The notes: generated from the sequence alone by a model not told the origin. Counted from the first letter of the stretch, positions 37,360 through 49,515 are shown. The stretch is 52,915 nucleotides of DNA from Actinomycetota bacterium (GCA_029977785.1 JAPOKG010000003.1:1-52915), one strand, 5' to 3'. Translations and numbers: made by a program.

Positions 37360-38525
37360 TACTTTGCCGCCAATTCTGCAGCGCGCGATGCTGCTCCATC
37401 CATAGTTTCAGATTGCTCTACCAATGGATGGTTAGCAGCGTTAAGGATTGCTCGTCCTTCAACCACGTTATTTCCATCGAGGCGCACCACGATTGGTTTG
37501 GTCGCCTTTGGGCCCAGGAGTTCTAGCGCCTGCACAATGCCATTTGCAACCGCATCACATGCAGTAATTCCACCAAAGACGTTGACGAAGACGCTCTTCA
37601 CATCAGGATCACCCAAGATAATTGAAAGGCCATCTGCCATTACTTGAGCTGATGCACCGCCTCCGATATCAAGGAAGTTTGCAGGGCGCATGCCACCGAA
37701 CTTTTCGCCCGCATAAGCGACGACATCGAGGGTAGACATCACAAGGCCTGCACCATTGCCGATAATTCCAACCTGTCCGTTATCAAGCTTTACGTAATTC
37801 AAGCCCTTTTCTTTCGCTGCGGCTTCTAGAGCATTTGCAGTGTCATGATCGACTAGAGCTTCGTGGTCTGGCTGACGGAAATCCGCATTTTCATCAAGGG
37901 TGACCTTGCCATCGAGTGCAACGATTCGGCCATCTTCAGTTTTTACTAGTGGATTTACCTCAACAAGAGTGGCATCCTCTGATTGAAAAGTTTCCCAAAG
38001 CTTGACTAAAACATCAGCGACTTGGTCGGCAACGTCGGTCGGGAACTGTGCTTGCGCAACGATCTCTTTCGCCTTAGCCAATGAAATTCCTTCTACTGCA
38101 GATACTGGAACTTTGGCCAATTTTTCTGGCGCAGTATGTGCAACCTCTTCAATATCCATTCCGCCGGCAACAGATGCCATTACAAGAAAGGTTCGGTTAG
38201 AGCGATCGAGGAGAATTGATACATAGTATTCAGAGGCAATTGGTGCAGCCTGTGCAATCATCACCTTATGAACAGTATGTCCCTTGATATCCATCCCAAG
38301 AATTGCGCCAGCTTTTTCAAAAGTATCATCGGCATCAAGGGCTAGCTTTACTCCGCCTGCCTTACCGCGGCCACCAACCTTAACCTGCGCCTTTACGACA
38401 ACTTTGCCGCCCATCTTCGCTGCAGCGTTACGCGCTTGTTCAGCAGTTGTTGCAACGGCGCCTTGTAAAACAGGAACTGTGTGCTTTTCGAAGAGATCGC
38501 GTGCTTGGTATTCGTAGAGATCCAC
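37359..38525 (-). CDS. sucC: Succinate-CoA ligase beta subunit
   Basis: It provides the nucleotide-binding ATP-grasp half of succinyl-CoA synthetase (TCA cycle, substrate-level phosphorylation). It starts [15 protein letters not shown] and shows [35 protein letters not shown] and [10 protein letters not shown]. Length 388 residues is typical. The start is GTG at 38525 with GAGGAG 6 nt upstream, and TAAGAT farther up is a possible -10 box. It is coupled to sucD by TAATG. Confidence 0.95.
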
Positions 38526-38578
38526 TAATTGCTCCTCATGGGTGCGCGTCGTCAGTAGGGCAATCTTAAGTGGTTATT

Positions 38579-40819
38579 TTAAAGAGCCGTGACAGGGGCA
38601 TAGCGCAGCAAAAGGCGTTTATCGCCGTATTGGCCGAAGTTGATTGTCGCCTCTGCCTTATCTCCATCACCTGCAAGGGCAACAACTGTTCCAAGGCCGA
38701 ATGTGTCATGTGACACACGCTGTCCAACCGCAAGTTCCATCGCAGTTGATTTCTTTCCTGTTGCACGTGGTGGTGGCGCTGATGGAAGGCGAGATTTCTT
38801 TATAGCAGATGGCGAGAAGCTAGAACGAGTTTCATTTTTCCATTCAATGAGCTCTGCCGGAATTTCATCAAGAAAACGTGAAGCAGGGTTGTAGCGAGGT
38901 GAACCAAAGGTAAGGCGATACTCAGCGCGCGAAATATAGAGACGTTTTTCAGCTCGGGTTAAGCCAACGTAAGCCAGACGTCTTTCCTCTTCGATTTCAC
39001 GGGGATCATCAAGTGTTCGTGTATGCGGAAAAATTCCATCTTCCATGCCGGTCAGAAATACTGTTGGAAACTCAAGACCTTTTGCAGTGTGGAGAGTCAT
39101 CAAGGTAACAACTCCCCCATGGTCTTCGCCATCGGGAATCTCGTCGGCATCTGCAACTAATGAAACTTTCTCGAGGAAGCCTGATAGTGAAATTTCTTCA
39201 TCTTCACCGAGTTCTTCAAAGGGGCGCTCCTCATACTCCATAGAAGCTGAGACAAGTTCTTGTAAGTTTTCAACGCGGACTTCATCTTGAGGGTCTTTAC
39301 TATTTTCCAACTCAGTCATTAGCCCTGATTGTTCTAGTACTGCTTCAATAATCACCGATGGCTTGGTTTTTGCTTCCACCAGCGTTTGCAGCGCAATCAG
39401 CATCTGAGTAAAGGTAGCAATCGATTGTGCTGCTTTATTGGGAACACCTGTTGCCTCAGTAACGCGCAACAGCGCGTTCCAGAAGGAGATTCCTTGAGCG
39501 CTTGCGAAGGCTTCGACCTCTTCGAGGGCACGGTCGCCAATGCCACGTTTAGGCAAGTTAATGATGCGGCGTAGCGAAACTTCATCATCAGGGTTTGCCA
39601 GCACTCGTAAGTACGCCAGTAAATCCTTGACCTCTTTGCGTTCGTAGAAGCGCAAGCCACCGACTACCTTGTAAGGAATAGCAGCGCGCATAAAAATTTC
39701 TTCAAAGATACGAGATTGGGCGTTAGTACGATAGAAAACAGCTGTATCTCCGGGATTTGATTGCCCTAAATCTTGTAAAGAGCGGATCTCAGATTTAATG
39801 AATTCAGCTTCGTCATATTCAGATTCGGCCACATAACCGATTAAGGGTGCGCCAGATCCAGCATCTGACCAGAGGTTCTTCTCTTTCCGTGATTCATTTT
39901 TGGTGATGACCGCATTGGCTGCGTTGAGAATGTTCTGAGTCGAGCGGTAATTCTGTTCTAGGAGCACGGTGGTGGCGTTTGGGTAGTCAACTTCGAATTG
40001 CAAGATGTTACGGATGGTGGCACCGCGGAACCCATAGATTGATTGATCGGCATCACCTACTACACAGAGTTCGGCAATCGGATAGCCATCACCTTCGGTG
40101 CCGGTGAGCTCTTTGATGAGGGCGTACTGAGCATGGTTGGTATCTTGATATTCATCCACCAAGATATGGCGAAAACGTGATCGAAAACGTGCCTTTGCTT
40201 CAGGGTGTTTCTGTAGCACCTGGACAGTTTTCATAATCAAATCATCGAAATCCATGGCATTTGCTTGCTGTAGCCGCTTTTCATACATGGTGTAAACATC
40301 AGCGACAATCGTTTCAAATTGATTGGTGGCTTTGCTTAAGTATTCATATGGAGTCTGTAACTCATTCTTTGCATTTGAAATCAGATGTTGAAATTGACGG
40401 GCGGGATATCGCTTTGAATCTAAATTCAGGGTCTCCATCACTCGAGAAATTAACTTCTGTGAATCTGCTGAGTCATAGATGCTAAAGGAGCTGCTGTATC
40501 CCAAACGTTCAACTTCTTGGCGCAACATGCGAACGCATGATGAGTGAAAAGTTGAGACCCACATCGATTTCGCGATTGGGCCTACTAGCTCTGCTACACG
40601 TTCTTTCATTTCGCCAGCAGCTTTATTGGTAAAGGTAATTGCCAAGATTTCGTAGGGACGTACTTCTCGCCGGGCCATGATGTAGGCAATACGTCTTGTT
40701 AATACGCGCGTCTTGCCCGAACCTGCACCTGCTACTACCAATAAAGGAGAGCCCGCATGCGCAACCGCCTTCTGTTGCTCGGGGTTAAGTCCCTCGAGCA
40801 ATGGGTCGGTCACGGTCAT
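38579..40819 (-). CDS. pcrA: ATP-dependent DNA helicase, UvrD/PcrA type
   Basis: A superfamily 1A 3'-5' helicase acting in repair and in dismantling of recombination or transcription complexes. Motif Ia-VI are visible: GAGSGKTRVLTRRIAY, ITFTNKAAGEMKERV, DEYQDTNHAQYAL, GDADQSIYGFRGA, LEQNYRST, LMTLHTAKGLEFPTVFLTGMEDG and AYVGLTRAEKRLY. A C-terminal Tudor-like segment follows (VGQRVSHDTFGLGTVVAL). The track start 41008 overlaps the PIG-L gene; ATG 40819 (MTVTDPLLEGLNPEQQKAV) fits homologues and has TAGACT 7 nt upstream, giving 746 residues. Confidence 0.95.
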   Translation of the reverse strand: MTVTDPLLEGLNPEQQKAVAHAGSPLLVVAGAGSGKTRVLTRRIAYIMARREVRPYEILAITFTNKAAGEMKERVAELVGPIAKSMWVSTFHSSCVRMLRQEVERLGYSSSFSIYDSADSQKLISRVMETLNLDSKRYPARQFQHLISNAKNELQTPYEYLSKATNQFETIVADVYTMYEKRLQQANAMDFDDLIMKTVQVLQKHPEAKARFRSRFRHILVDEYQDTNHAQYALIKELTGTEGDGYPIAELCVVGDADQSIYGFRGATIRNILQFEVDYPNATTVLLEQNYRSTQNILNAANAVITKNESRKEKNLWSDAGSGAPLIGYVAESEYDEAEFIKSEIRSLQDLGQSNPGDTAVFYRTNAQSRIFEEIFMRAAIPYKVVGGLRFYERKEVKDLLAYLRVLANPDDEVSLRRIINLPKRGIGDRALEEVEAFASAQGISFWNALLRVTEATGVPNKAAQSIATFTQMLIALQTLVEAKTKPSVIIEAVLEQSGLMTELENSKDPQDEVRVENLQELVSASMEYEERPFEELGEDEEISLSGFLEKVSLVADADEIPDGEDHGGVVTLMTLHTAKGLEFPTVFLTGMEDGIFPHTRTLDDPREIEEERRLAYVGLTRAEKRLYISRAEYRLTFGSPRYNPASRFLDEIPAELIEWKNETRSSFSPSAIKKSRLPSAPPPRATGKKSTAMELAVGQRVSHDTFGLGTVVALAGDGDKAEATINFGQYGDKRLLLRYAPVTAL

Positions 40820-40826
40820 GGCGGGC

Positions 40827-40832
40827 AGTCTA
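40827..40832 (-). promoter_or_regulatory. Putative -10 box of a leaderless promoter for pcrA
   Basis: TAGACT on the minus strand is followed by TGCCCGC (7 nt) and ATG at 40819. No ribosome site is present. On the opposite strand, GATAAAG about 6-10 nt before the PIG-L GTG may be a weaker -10 element, so the 49-bp gap would serve both genes. Confidence 0.5.
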
Positions 40833-40868
40833 TTAGGCTTCACCCACACGAGAAGATAAAGGTGAGTT

Positions 40869-41594
40869 GTGGAACCGATAGCCGATTCAGAAATCAAGCG
40901 CGTTCTAGTGGTAAATGCCCACCCCGATGATTCGGACTTCGGCGCATCTGGAACCATCTCACAATGGGTACAAGCAGGTATCTCTGTTGCATATGTGCTC
41001 TGCACCAACGGAGATCAAGGTGGCGAAGCATCTTCTTACTCCCGCGAAGAAATGCCAGCAGTTCGTCAACGTGAACAACGCGCAGCATGCGCAACCCTTG
41101 GAATTAGCGATGTTACATTTTTAAATTATGTTGATGGCCATCTCGAGCCAACCTTGCAGTTACGTAAAGATATTATTCGTCAGATTCGTCGCGTCCAACC
41201 AGATCGCATCATCTGCCAATCACCTGAAAGAAACTGGGAACGAATTGGCGCAAGCCACCCAGATCACCTAGCTGCAGGAGAAGCAACTATTCAGGCTGTC
41301 TACCCTGATGCACGAAACCCTTACGCCTTTACCGATTTACTTGAAAAGGAAGGGCTTCAACCTTGGAAAGTTCGCGAAGTGTGGATGCAAGGACATGCGC
41401 ATCCAGATCACTTTGTAGATATCACCGACACATTCCACTTTAAAATCGCAGCGCTTAAAGAACATGCATCACAGACCGGACATATGGAGAACTTGGAAGA
41501 GATGTTGCGAGAATGGGGTCAACGTAACGCCGGTATTGGCGGACTTCCTGAAGGTCGAATCGCTGAAGCTTTTAAGATTGTAAATACTGATTAA
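40869..41594 (+). CDS. PIG-L/LmbE family zinc deacetylase
   Basis: A 241-residue zinc hydrolase of the family that includes MshB and Mca. Zinc-binding motifs are VNAHPDDSDFGASG and SHPDHLAAGEA, with TNGDQGGEAS between. The family acts on N-acetylglucosaminyl or mycothiol conjugates; this protein is shorter than MshB, and no mycothiol genes are in the window, so the substrate is open. The GTG start at 40869 is 49 nt from the divergent pcrA. Its stop lies 10 nt from the convergent cyclophilin gene with no hairpin between. Confidence 0.88.
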   Translation: MEPIADSEIKRVLVVNAHPDDSDFGASGTISQWVQAGISVAYVLCTNGDQGGEASSYSREEMPAVRQREQRAACATLGISDVTFLNYVDGHLEPTLQLRKDIIRQIRRVQPDRIICQSPERNWERIGASHPDHLAAGEATIQAVYPDARNPYAFTDLLEKEGLQPWKVREVWMQGHAHPDHFVDITDTFHFKIAALKEHASQTGHMENLEEMLREWGQRNAGIGGLPEGRIAEAFKIVNTD

Positions 41595-41604
41595 TTCGTA
41601 GCCC

Positions 41605-42288
41605 TTATTTGGCGCTAGCCTTAACGATTTCTACCATCTGGATTGGATAACCATCGGGCGCATAGATTGCTTGATTTCCACTCATCTTGTAAGCGCCGAC
41701 TTCGCCGATCTTCTGCACTAAATCAAGGCCTTTGGTGATCTTTCCCCAGATTGTGTACTTGGGTGGAAGGTATGTCTCTTTATAGACCAAGAAGAACTGT
41801 GAACCATTTGTCTTTGGTCCAGAGTTTGCCATGGCAACGGTGCCTGCAGGGTAATTCGCAGGTCCATCTTTCGGCAGGTTTTCGTCGGCATAACCTTTCC
41901 AGCCAGTTGGAGAACCTCCACCTGAAAGTGTGGGGTCTCCACACTGCAGTACGAAAATTCCCTCAGTAGTTAATCTGTGGCAAAGAGTCTTGTTGTAGTA
42001 ACCAGCATTTGCAAGAGTGGAAAGCGCATTGACTGTTATGGGCGCCTTGCTGCCCAACATTGAAATCACGATGTCACCGCAATTTGTTTTGAGGGTAAGA
42101 GACTTAGTATTTGGCTTTGCTGATGCCGCAGGTTGCTTAACAGTCTTAGGGGTCGAGCTCTTTGATGTTGGTGTTTTACAACCAGGAACTGTGACGGGAC
42201 GTTCGGCTGCTTGTACTGATGTCGTAATCAGCGTTGTAGATGCAATAAGCGCCAGCGCAATTGTCGCAATCTTCGCAGTTCTAAACAT
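41605..42288 (-). CDS. Exported cyclophilin-type peptidyl-prolyl isomerase
   Basis: A 227-residue protein with signal peptide (FRTAKIATIALALIASTTLITTSVQA, cleavage near VQA-A), a low-complexity S/T/K/P linker (about 37-65) and a cyclophilin domain (about 66-225). YYNKTLCHRLTTEGIFVLQCGDP and GTVAMANSGPKTNGSQFFLVY carry the active-site features, with some divergence from canonical FHRVI.GFMIQGGD. It should aid folding of proteins outside the membrane. No lipobox is present. It starts 10 nt after guaA with AGGA upstream. Confidence 0.9.
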   Translation of the reverse strand: MFRTAKIATIALALIASTTLITTSVQAAERPVTVPGCKTPTSKSSTPKTVKQPAASAKPNTKSLTLKTNCGDIVISMLGSKAPITVNALSTLANAGYYNKTLCHRLTTEGIFVLQCGDPTLSGGGSPTGWKGYADENLPKDGPANYPAGTVAMANSGPKTNGSQFFLVYKETYLPPKYTIWGKITKGLDLVQKIGEVGAYKMSGNQAIYAPDGYPIQMVEIVKASAK

Positions 42289-42298
42289 TATCTAATTC

Positions 42299-43849
42299 CT
42301 ATTCCCATTCAATCGTTCCAGGCGGCTTGCTAGTGACATCAAGAACTACGCGATTAACCTCACGAACCTCATTGGTAATTCGAGTGGATATCTTCTCAAG
42401 AACTTCATAAGGAATGCGAGACCAATCGGCTGTCATAGCGTCTTCGCTCGATACCGGACGTAACACAATGGGGTGTCCATAGGTGCGACCGTCGCCTTGC
42501 ACACCTACGCTGCGCACATCTGCTAGCAGAACAACGGGGCACTGCCAGATCACGCGATCAAGACCTGCAGCCTTTAATTCTTCACGGGCAATGACATCTG
42601 CTTCGCGCAAAATATCTAGACGCTCTTTGGTGACTTCACCGATGATGCGAATTCCAAGTCCAGGGCCTGGGAAAGGTTGGCGCCAGACAATTGCTTCAGG
42701 CAGTCCTAGTTCAAGGCCGACATGGCGCACTTCATCTTTAAAGAGCGTGCGCAGTGGTTCAACAAGAGTGAACTTCAAATCATCTGGCAGTCCGCCAACA
42801 TTGTGGTGCGACTTAATGTTGGCAGTTCCGGTGCCTCCACCCGATTCGACAACATCGGGATAGAGGGTGCCTTGCACCAAAAATTCAACGTCGCCACCTG
42901 CTGCAATATCGCGGGCTGCCTTCTCAAAAGAGCGGATGAATTCGCGCCCAATAATTTTCCGCTTTTCCTCAGGATCTGTAACTCCGGCAAGAGCGCCTAG
43001 GAATTGATCAACAGCATCTACGACAACGAGTTCAATACCAGTTGCTGCAACGAAGTCACGTTGTACCTGCTCTGATTCACCGCTGCGCAGCAAGCCATGA
43101 TCGACAAAGACGCAGGTAAGTTGCTTGCCTACAGCGCGTTGCACAATCGCAGCTGCGACAGCTGAGTCAACTCCACCTGATAGGCCACAAATTACTCGCT
43201 TGGTTCCGATTATTGCCTTGGCTTTTGCGACTTCATCTTCTGCGATATTTGCAGTTGTCCATGATGGCTTACATCCTGCAATATTGATAAGCCAGTTCTG
43301 CAAAATCGCCTGGCCATGTTCGGTGTGCAGTACTTCTGGATGAAACTGAACTCCTGCTAACTTTCCGGATGAATCTTCAAATGCTGCAATCGGGGTATCA
43401 CTCGTTGCAGCGCTGACGGTAAAACCAGCAGGTGCTTGAGAAACCGCATCCCCATGAGACATCCAGACAGATTGTGAATCGGGAAGTCCAGCAAAGACTT
43501 TTGAACCGCTCTTTACTGAAAGCGGTGTGCGTCCAAACTCAGATTTGCCTGTCTGGGCAACTACTCAGTTAAGCGCTGCAGCCATTGTTTGAAAGCCATA
43601 ACAAATACCGAATACTGGAATTCCCAGCGAAAAGATTGCGGGGTCGACCTTAGGAGCGTGATCTGCGTAGACAGATGAAGGGCCACCCGAAAGGATGATT
43701 GCTTCCGGGTTCTTGGCGCGCACATCAGCTGCAGTAATTGATGATGGAATGATCTCTGAATACACCTTCGCTTCGCGCACGCGACGAGCGATCAACTGCG
43801 CATATTGCGCCCCAAAATCGACAACAAGTACGCCGTGGCTAGCGGCCAT
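42299..43849 (-). pseudogene. guaA: GMP synthase (glutamine-hydrolysing), interrupted by one in-frame TGA
   Basis: It converts XMP and glutamine to GMP. The N-terminal amidotransferase starts [24 protein letters not shown] with nucleophile FGICYG (C83); then codon 95 (43567-43565) is TGA in ...ALN[19 protein letters not shown]. The same frame continues without other stops through [12 protein letters not shown] (amidotransferase His/Glu), the PP-loop [16 protein letters not shown], the dimerisation domain and the end PPGTIEWE. Homologues usually have glycine at the TGA position, so GGA to TGA would be one change. Total length equals 516 codons, normal. Start ATG 43849 overlaps guaB3 by 11 nt. 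Sequencing error, recent loss or stop readthrough are all possible. Confidence 0.9.
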
Positions 43850-44948
43850 GAATAACCACATCTACGCGCTGGAAAGATTTCACATCAGAGTATCCGCAGG
43901 TTGCCATTGCGCGGCGAAGGGCTCCAAAGAGATTCATTGAACCATCTGAAGTATGTGATGGACCGACAAGGACTTCTTCAAGAGTTCCAACAGTGCCAAC
44001 GTTCATGCGCGCACCTCGTGGAAGTTCTGGATGGTATGCCTCAGAACCCCAGTGCCAACCAAGTCCGGGAGATTCAACAGCTTTAGCAAGCGCTGATCCC
44101 ATCATCACAGCATCTGCGCCACATGCAATCGCCTTTGAGATATCGCCCGACTTACCAATAGAACCATCAGCAATAACGTGCACATAACGTCCGCCAGATT
44201 CATCGAGGTATTCGCGACGAGCAGCCGCAACTTCAGCAACGGCAGATGCCATAGGTACTTCAATGCCCAATACAGAACGCGTTGTGTGCGCTGCTCCGCC
44301 ACCAAAACCAACGAGAACACCAGCAGCTCCGGCACGCATCAAGTGAAGCGCACCCGTTGTGGTTGCCACTCCACCTACGATGACAGGAACATCGAGTTCG
44401 TAAATAAACTTCTTGAGGTTAAGCGCCTCATTTTCAGCTGCAACATGTTCTGCTGAAACTGTTGTTCCGCGAATCACGAAGATATCAACTCCAGCATCAA
44501 TGACTGCCTTATGAAGTTCAGCGGTTCGTTGCGGAGAAAGCGATGCACCCACTGTGACGCCAGCATCACGAATCTGCTTGATGCGCTCTTTGATGAGTTC
44601 GGGGCGAATCGGAGCGCTATAAATTTCTTGCATACGGCGAGTGGCATGCTTATCTGGCATCGATGCAATTTCGCCAAGTGGAATACGTGGATCGTCATAA
44701 CGAGTCCATAGGCCTTCGAGGTTAAGTACGCCAAGACCGCCCAGCTTTCCGATTGCGATTGCTGTTTCTGGTGAGACCACTGAATCCATTGGAGCTGCAA
44801 GAAGTGGAAGATCGAACTTGTAGGCATCAATCTGCCAAGCAGTTGAGACATCTTCAGGAGTACGTGTGCGACGGCTAGGGACGATGGCGATATCGTCGAA
44901 AGAGTAGGCCTGGTGAGCGCGTTTTCCGGGAGCGATTTCAATATCCAT
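43839..44948 (-). CDS. guaB3: GuaB3 family IMP dehydrogenase-related protein
   Basis: A 369-residue TIM-barrel relative of IMP dehydrogenase typical of actinobacteria. It starts [20 protein letters not shown] and has [52 protein letters not shown] where IMPDH has the catalytic cysteine loop, and [28 protein letters not shown]. The cysteine expected in the IMPDH loop is not obvious, so IMP oxidation is doubtful; recent reports describe GuaB3 enzymes as IMPDH-like, but I leave the activity open. It lies 2 nt after guaB. Confidence 0.9.
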   Translation of the reverse strand: MDIEIAPGKRAHQAYSFDDIAIVPSRRTRTPEDVSTAWQIDAYKFDLPLLAAPMDSVVSPETAIAIGKLGGLGVLNLEGLWTRYDDPRIPLGEIASMPDKHATRRMQEIYSAPIRPELIKERIKQIRDAGVTVGASLSPQRTAELHKAVIDAGVDIFVIRGTTVSAEHVAAENEALNLKKFIYELDVPVIVGGVATTTGALHLMRAGAAGVLVGFGGGAAHTTRSVLGIEVPMASAVAEVAAARREYLDESGGRYVHVIADGSIGKSGDISKAIACGADAVMMGSALAKAVESPGLGWHWGSEAYHPELPRGARMNVGTVGTLEEVLVGPSHTSDGSMNLFGALRRAMATCGYSDVKSFQRVDVVIHGR

Positions 44949-44950
44949 AG

Positions 44951-46075
<1,125 letters not shown>

Positions 46076-46097
46076 TCACTTCTTTTCGCAAGTGGGC

Positions 46098-46103
46098 AGT
46101 CTA
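46098..46103 (-). promoter_or_regulatory. Putative -10 box for guaB-guaB3-guaA
   Basis: TAGACT on the minus strand lies 34 nt before the guaB ATG, followed by the ribosome site GAGGAG. It falls at the extreme 3' edge of the MerR gene, between its stop at 46113 and guaB. I saw no riboswitch fold in this 49-nt gap. Confidence 0.45.
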
Positions 46104-46112
46104 CCTGCTCAA

Positions 46113-47054
46113 TTAGGCGCCTAGCGCCTGCGCAATTTCCTCGCAGGCATGCTCAAGTCCCTCAGCCTTAATGACTTCATCGCATGTCAACGAATCCCAA
46201 CCTGGCCCGCCGACAACTACACGAGGGGCAGGGCGAATTGCAGGGATTTCTCGCCAGTATTTCTCTTCTGCATTCTTGGCTAGTTGTGCCCACAAGAAAA
46301 TTGCAGGAGGCGCGCATCGCGTAACCATCGCTGAAAGCGCTGTCAGTGGGGTACGTGCACCTAGAACATAGGTTTGGATATTTCTTTCACAGAGCGCCGC
46401 AGCGAGCGCATAGATAGGAAGCGAGTGAAGCTCTTCGCCGACTGCAGCTAATAGAACAGGGCGTGAATTTACTGGCTTCTTCAACTCAACGACGCGGTTA
46501 TGCATAGTGCGGGTGAGAATTTCAGAGAAGAGATGCTCTACCTCAATCCCCTTCTGTTCAGTCTCCCAATCTTGGCCAATCAGAAAGAGGGTTGGCACAA
46601 TGACATCAGCCCATGCGCCTTCAACGCCATACGTAGCGATTTCGTGAGTGAGAGTCTCTTCTACAAATTGACGATCAAAACTTTGTAGCGCCTTATAGAT
46701 TGCATCAACGACATCTTCACGAACTTCAATGCCTTTGACGATCTTTGACAACTTTACTTGGCCCTTAAATTCACGAGCTTGCTCTGCCGCATCACATGGA
46801 GCAACTCCTGCGACTATCAGACGTCGCATCATCGTTAGCTTTGCTAAATCACTAGGGCAGTACCTACGGTGCTCGCCTTCAACGTGTTCCGAAGGTCCGA
46901 GTCCATATCGGCGATCCCATGTTCGTAGGGTCGCTGGAGCCACACCGATACGGCGGGCTACTGCGGCCACCGTCAGCTTCTCTTCGACTTCCCCAGAAGA
47001 CATGGCGCTATCGTCCCCTCTAGTGGGAGAACTCACCACCTGAAAATCGGACAT
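46113..47054 (-). CDS. MerR-family regulator with cobalamin-binding domain (CarH/LitR-like)
   Basis: A 313-residue regulator. The MerR helix-turn-helix (about 28-95) reads LTVAAVARRIGVAPATLRTWDRRYG. A helical B12-binding domain follows, with the W-x9-E-H motif (W163, E173, H174 in QDWETEQKGIEVEHLF), then a Rossmann-like domain with VGEELHSLPIYALAAAL, where E208-x-H210 matches the lower cobalt ligand motif of CarH, and VVVGGPGWDS. The expected glycine after E-x-H-x-x is proline here. ATG 47054 lacks a ribosome site; ATG 47003 (MSSGEVEEKL) with GAGGGGA upstream is an alternative. Known relatives are light-responsive repressors using adenosylcobalamin; that role is inferred. Confidence 0.82.
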   Translation of the reverse strand: MSDFQVVSSPTRGDDSAMSSGEVEEKLTVAAVARRIGVAPATLRTWDRRYGLGPSEHVEGEHRRYCPSDLAKLTMMRRLIVAGVAPCDAAEQAREFKGQVKLSKIVKGIEVREDVVDAIYKALQSFDRQFVEETLTHEIATYGVEGAWADVIVPTLFLIGQDWETEQKGIEVEHLFSEILTRTMHNRVVELKKPVNSRPVLLAAVGEELHSLPIYALAAALCERNIQTYVLGARTPLTALSAMVTRCAPPAIFLWAQLAKNAEEKYWREIPAIRPAPRVVVGGPGWDSLTCDEVIKAEGLEHACEEIAQALGA

Positions 47055-47062
47055 TTCGCACT

Positions 47063-47100
47063 TTGAACAACTTTTGGCGCGTTAGATGCTTGAACAACTT
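47063..47100. repeat. Two identical 11-bp repeats between the MerR regulator and whiB
   Basis: TTGAACAACTT occurs at 47063-47073 and 47090-47100, 27 bp apart, in the 93-bp divergent gap. The second copy supplies the -35 hexamer of the whiB promoter. Exact duplication in such a short gap suggests a protein-binding site. Confidence 0.6.
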
Positions 47101-47118
47101 ATGAATCGGTTGTATCTT
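47090..47118 (+). promoter_or_regulatory. Promoter of whiB
   Basis: TTGAAC (47090-47095), a 17-nt spacer and TATCTT (47113-47118) form a near-ideal vegetative promoter. TATATT directly after it is an alternative -10. The leader carries AAAGGAGAG before the ATG at 47148. Confidence 0.6.
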
Positions 47119-47147
47119 ATATTCAAGCACGACAAAGGAGAGAAGCT

Positions 47148-47450
47148 ATGGCTGAACTATCACGTCTACCGCAACCAATCGCAGAGGTATGGGAATGGCA
47201 GTACGAAGGCGCATGCCGCGATAAAGAGCCTGAGATGTTCTTCCATCCCGATGGAGAGCGTGGCCCACGTCGCCGCAATCGCGAGAACGCCGCAAAGGCT
47301 GTCTGCGCGAGCTGCCCTGTTATCCAAGCGTGCCGCGATCATGCACTTGCAGTTCAAGAACCTTATGGAATCTGGGGCGGTCTTTCAGAAGATGATCGCG
47401 CTGCCATCTTGGCTCGTCGCGGAATCACACTCGTTCCAAACGCATCATAA
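47148..47450 (+). CDS. WhiB-family iron-sulfur transcription factor
   Basis: A 100-residue WhiB-like protein. The four cluster-binding cysteines are C23, C53, C56 and C62 (GACRDKEPEMFF, AVCASCPVIQAC), followed by the turn YGIWGGLSEDDR and a basic tail RRGITLVPNAS. Proteins of this family hold a 4Fe-4S cluster and work with the principal sigma factor. The subtype cannot be fixed by eye; location near groEL and guaB recalls whiD in Streptomyces. A strong ribosome site AAAGGAGAG lies 6-7 nt before the ATG. The ORF of 147 aa in another frame over it is a shadow. Confidence 0.95.
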   Translation: MAELSRLPQPIAEVWEWQYEGACRDKEPEMFFHPDGERGPRRRNRENAAKAVCASCPVIQACRDHALAVQEPYGIWGGLSEDDRAAILARRGITLVPNAS

Positions 47451-47469
47451 ATTTAATTCCCTCCCTCAA

Positions 47470-47507
47470 AAGAAAATCCCCCGTGGGCAACCACGGGGGA
47501 TTTCTTA
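47470..47507. terminator. Bidirectional terminator between whiB and groEL
   Basis: AAATCCCCCGTGG and CCACGGGGGATTT pair perfectly around a GCAA tetraloop, with A- and T-rich flanks on both sides. It lies between the two convergent stops. Confidence 0.92.
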
Positions 47508-47520
47508 TTTCTACTACTAC

Positions 47521-49158
<1,638 letters not shown>

Positions 49159-49452
49159 CTACTTCTCGATGATCGCGAGAATGTCGCGAGCAGATAGGAC
49201 GAGGTACTCCTCGTTGTTGTACTTAACTTCAGTTCCGCCGTACTTGCTGTAGAGAACGACATCGCCGACCTTTACATCCATTGGTACGCGAGCGCCGTCA
49301 TCGAAACGACCTGGGCCTACGGCAACAACTGTGCCTTCCTGTGGCTTCTCTTTCGCTGTATCTGGGATGACAAGACCGGATGCTGTTGTTGTCTCGGCTT
49401 CATTTGCCTTCACAACGATGCGATCTTCGAGCGGCTTAATGGCTACTGCCAT
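49159..49452 (-). CDS. groS: Co-chaperonin GroES
   Basis: A 97-residue lid subunit of the chaperonin. [32 protein letters not shown] contains the mobile loop, and [34 protein letters not shown] completes the family pattern. AAAGGAG precedes the ATG by 7 nt. It is the first gene of the groES-groEL operon with a CIRCE operator upstream. Confidence 0.97.
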   Translation of the reverse strand: MAVAIKPLEDRIVVKANEAETTTASGLVIPDTAKEKPQEGTVVAVGPGRFDDGARVPMDVKVGDVVLYSKYGGTEVKYNNEEYLVLSARDILAIIEK

Positions 49453-49515
49453 GGTTGTACTCCTTTAGCTATTTTTCGTTTGGTGTAAATCCACTTTGGT
49501 GGGGGCTCACCCGCG

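Noticed and set aside
43565-43567. TGA reassigned as a sense codon in this genome
   Set aside because: TGA ends cdd, deoA, maf, accA and other genes here at family-typical C-termini, so a general reassignment is not tenable; the guaA case is isolated. No selenocysteine insertion element is apparent and the expected residue is glycine.
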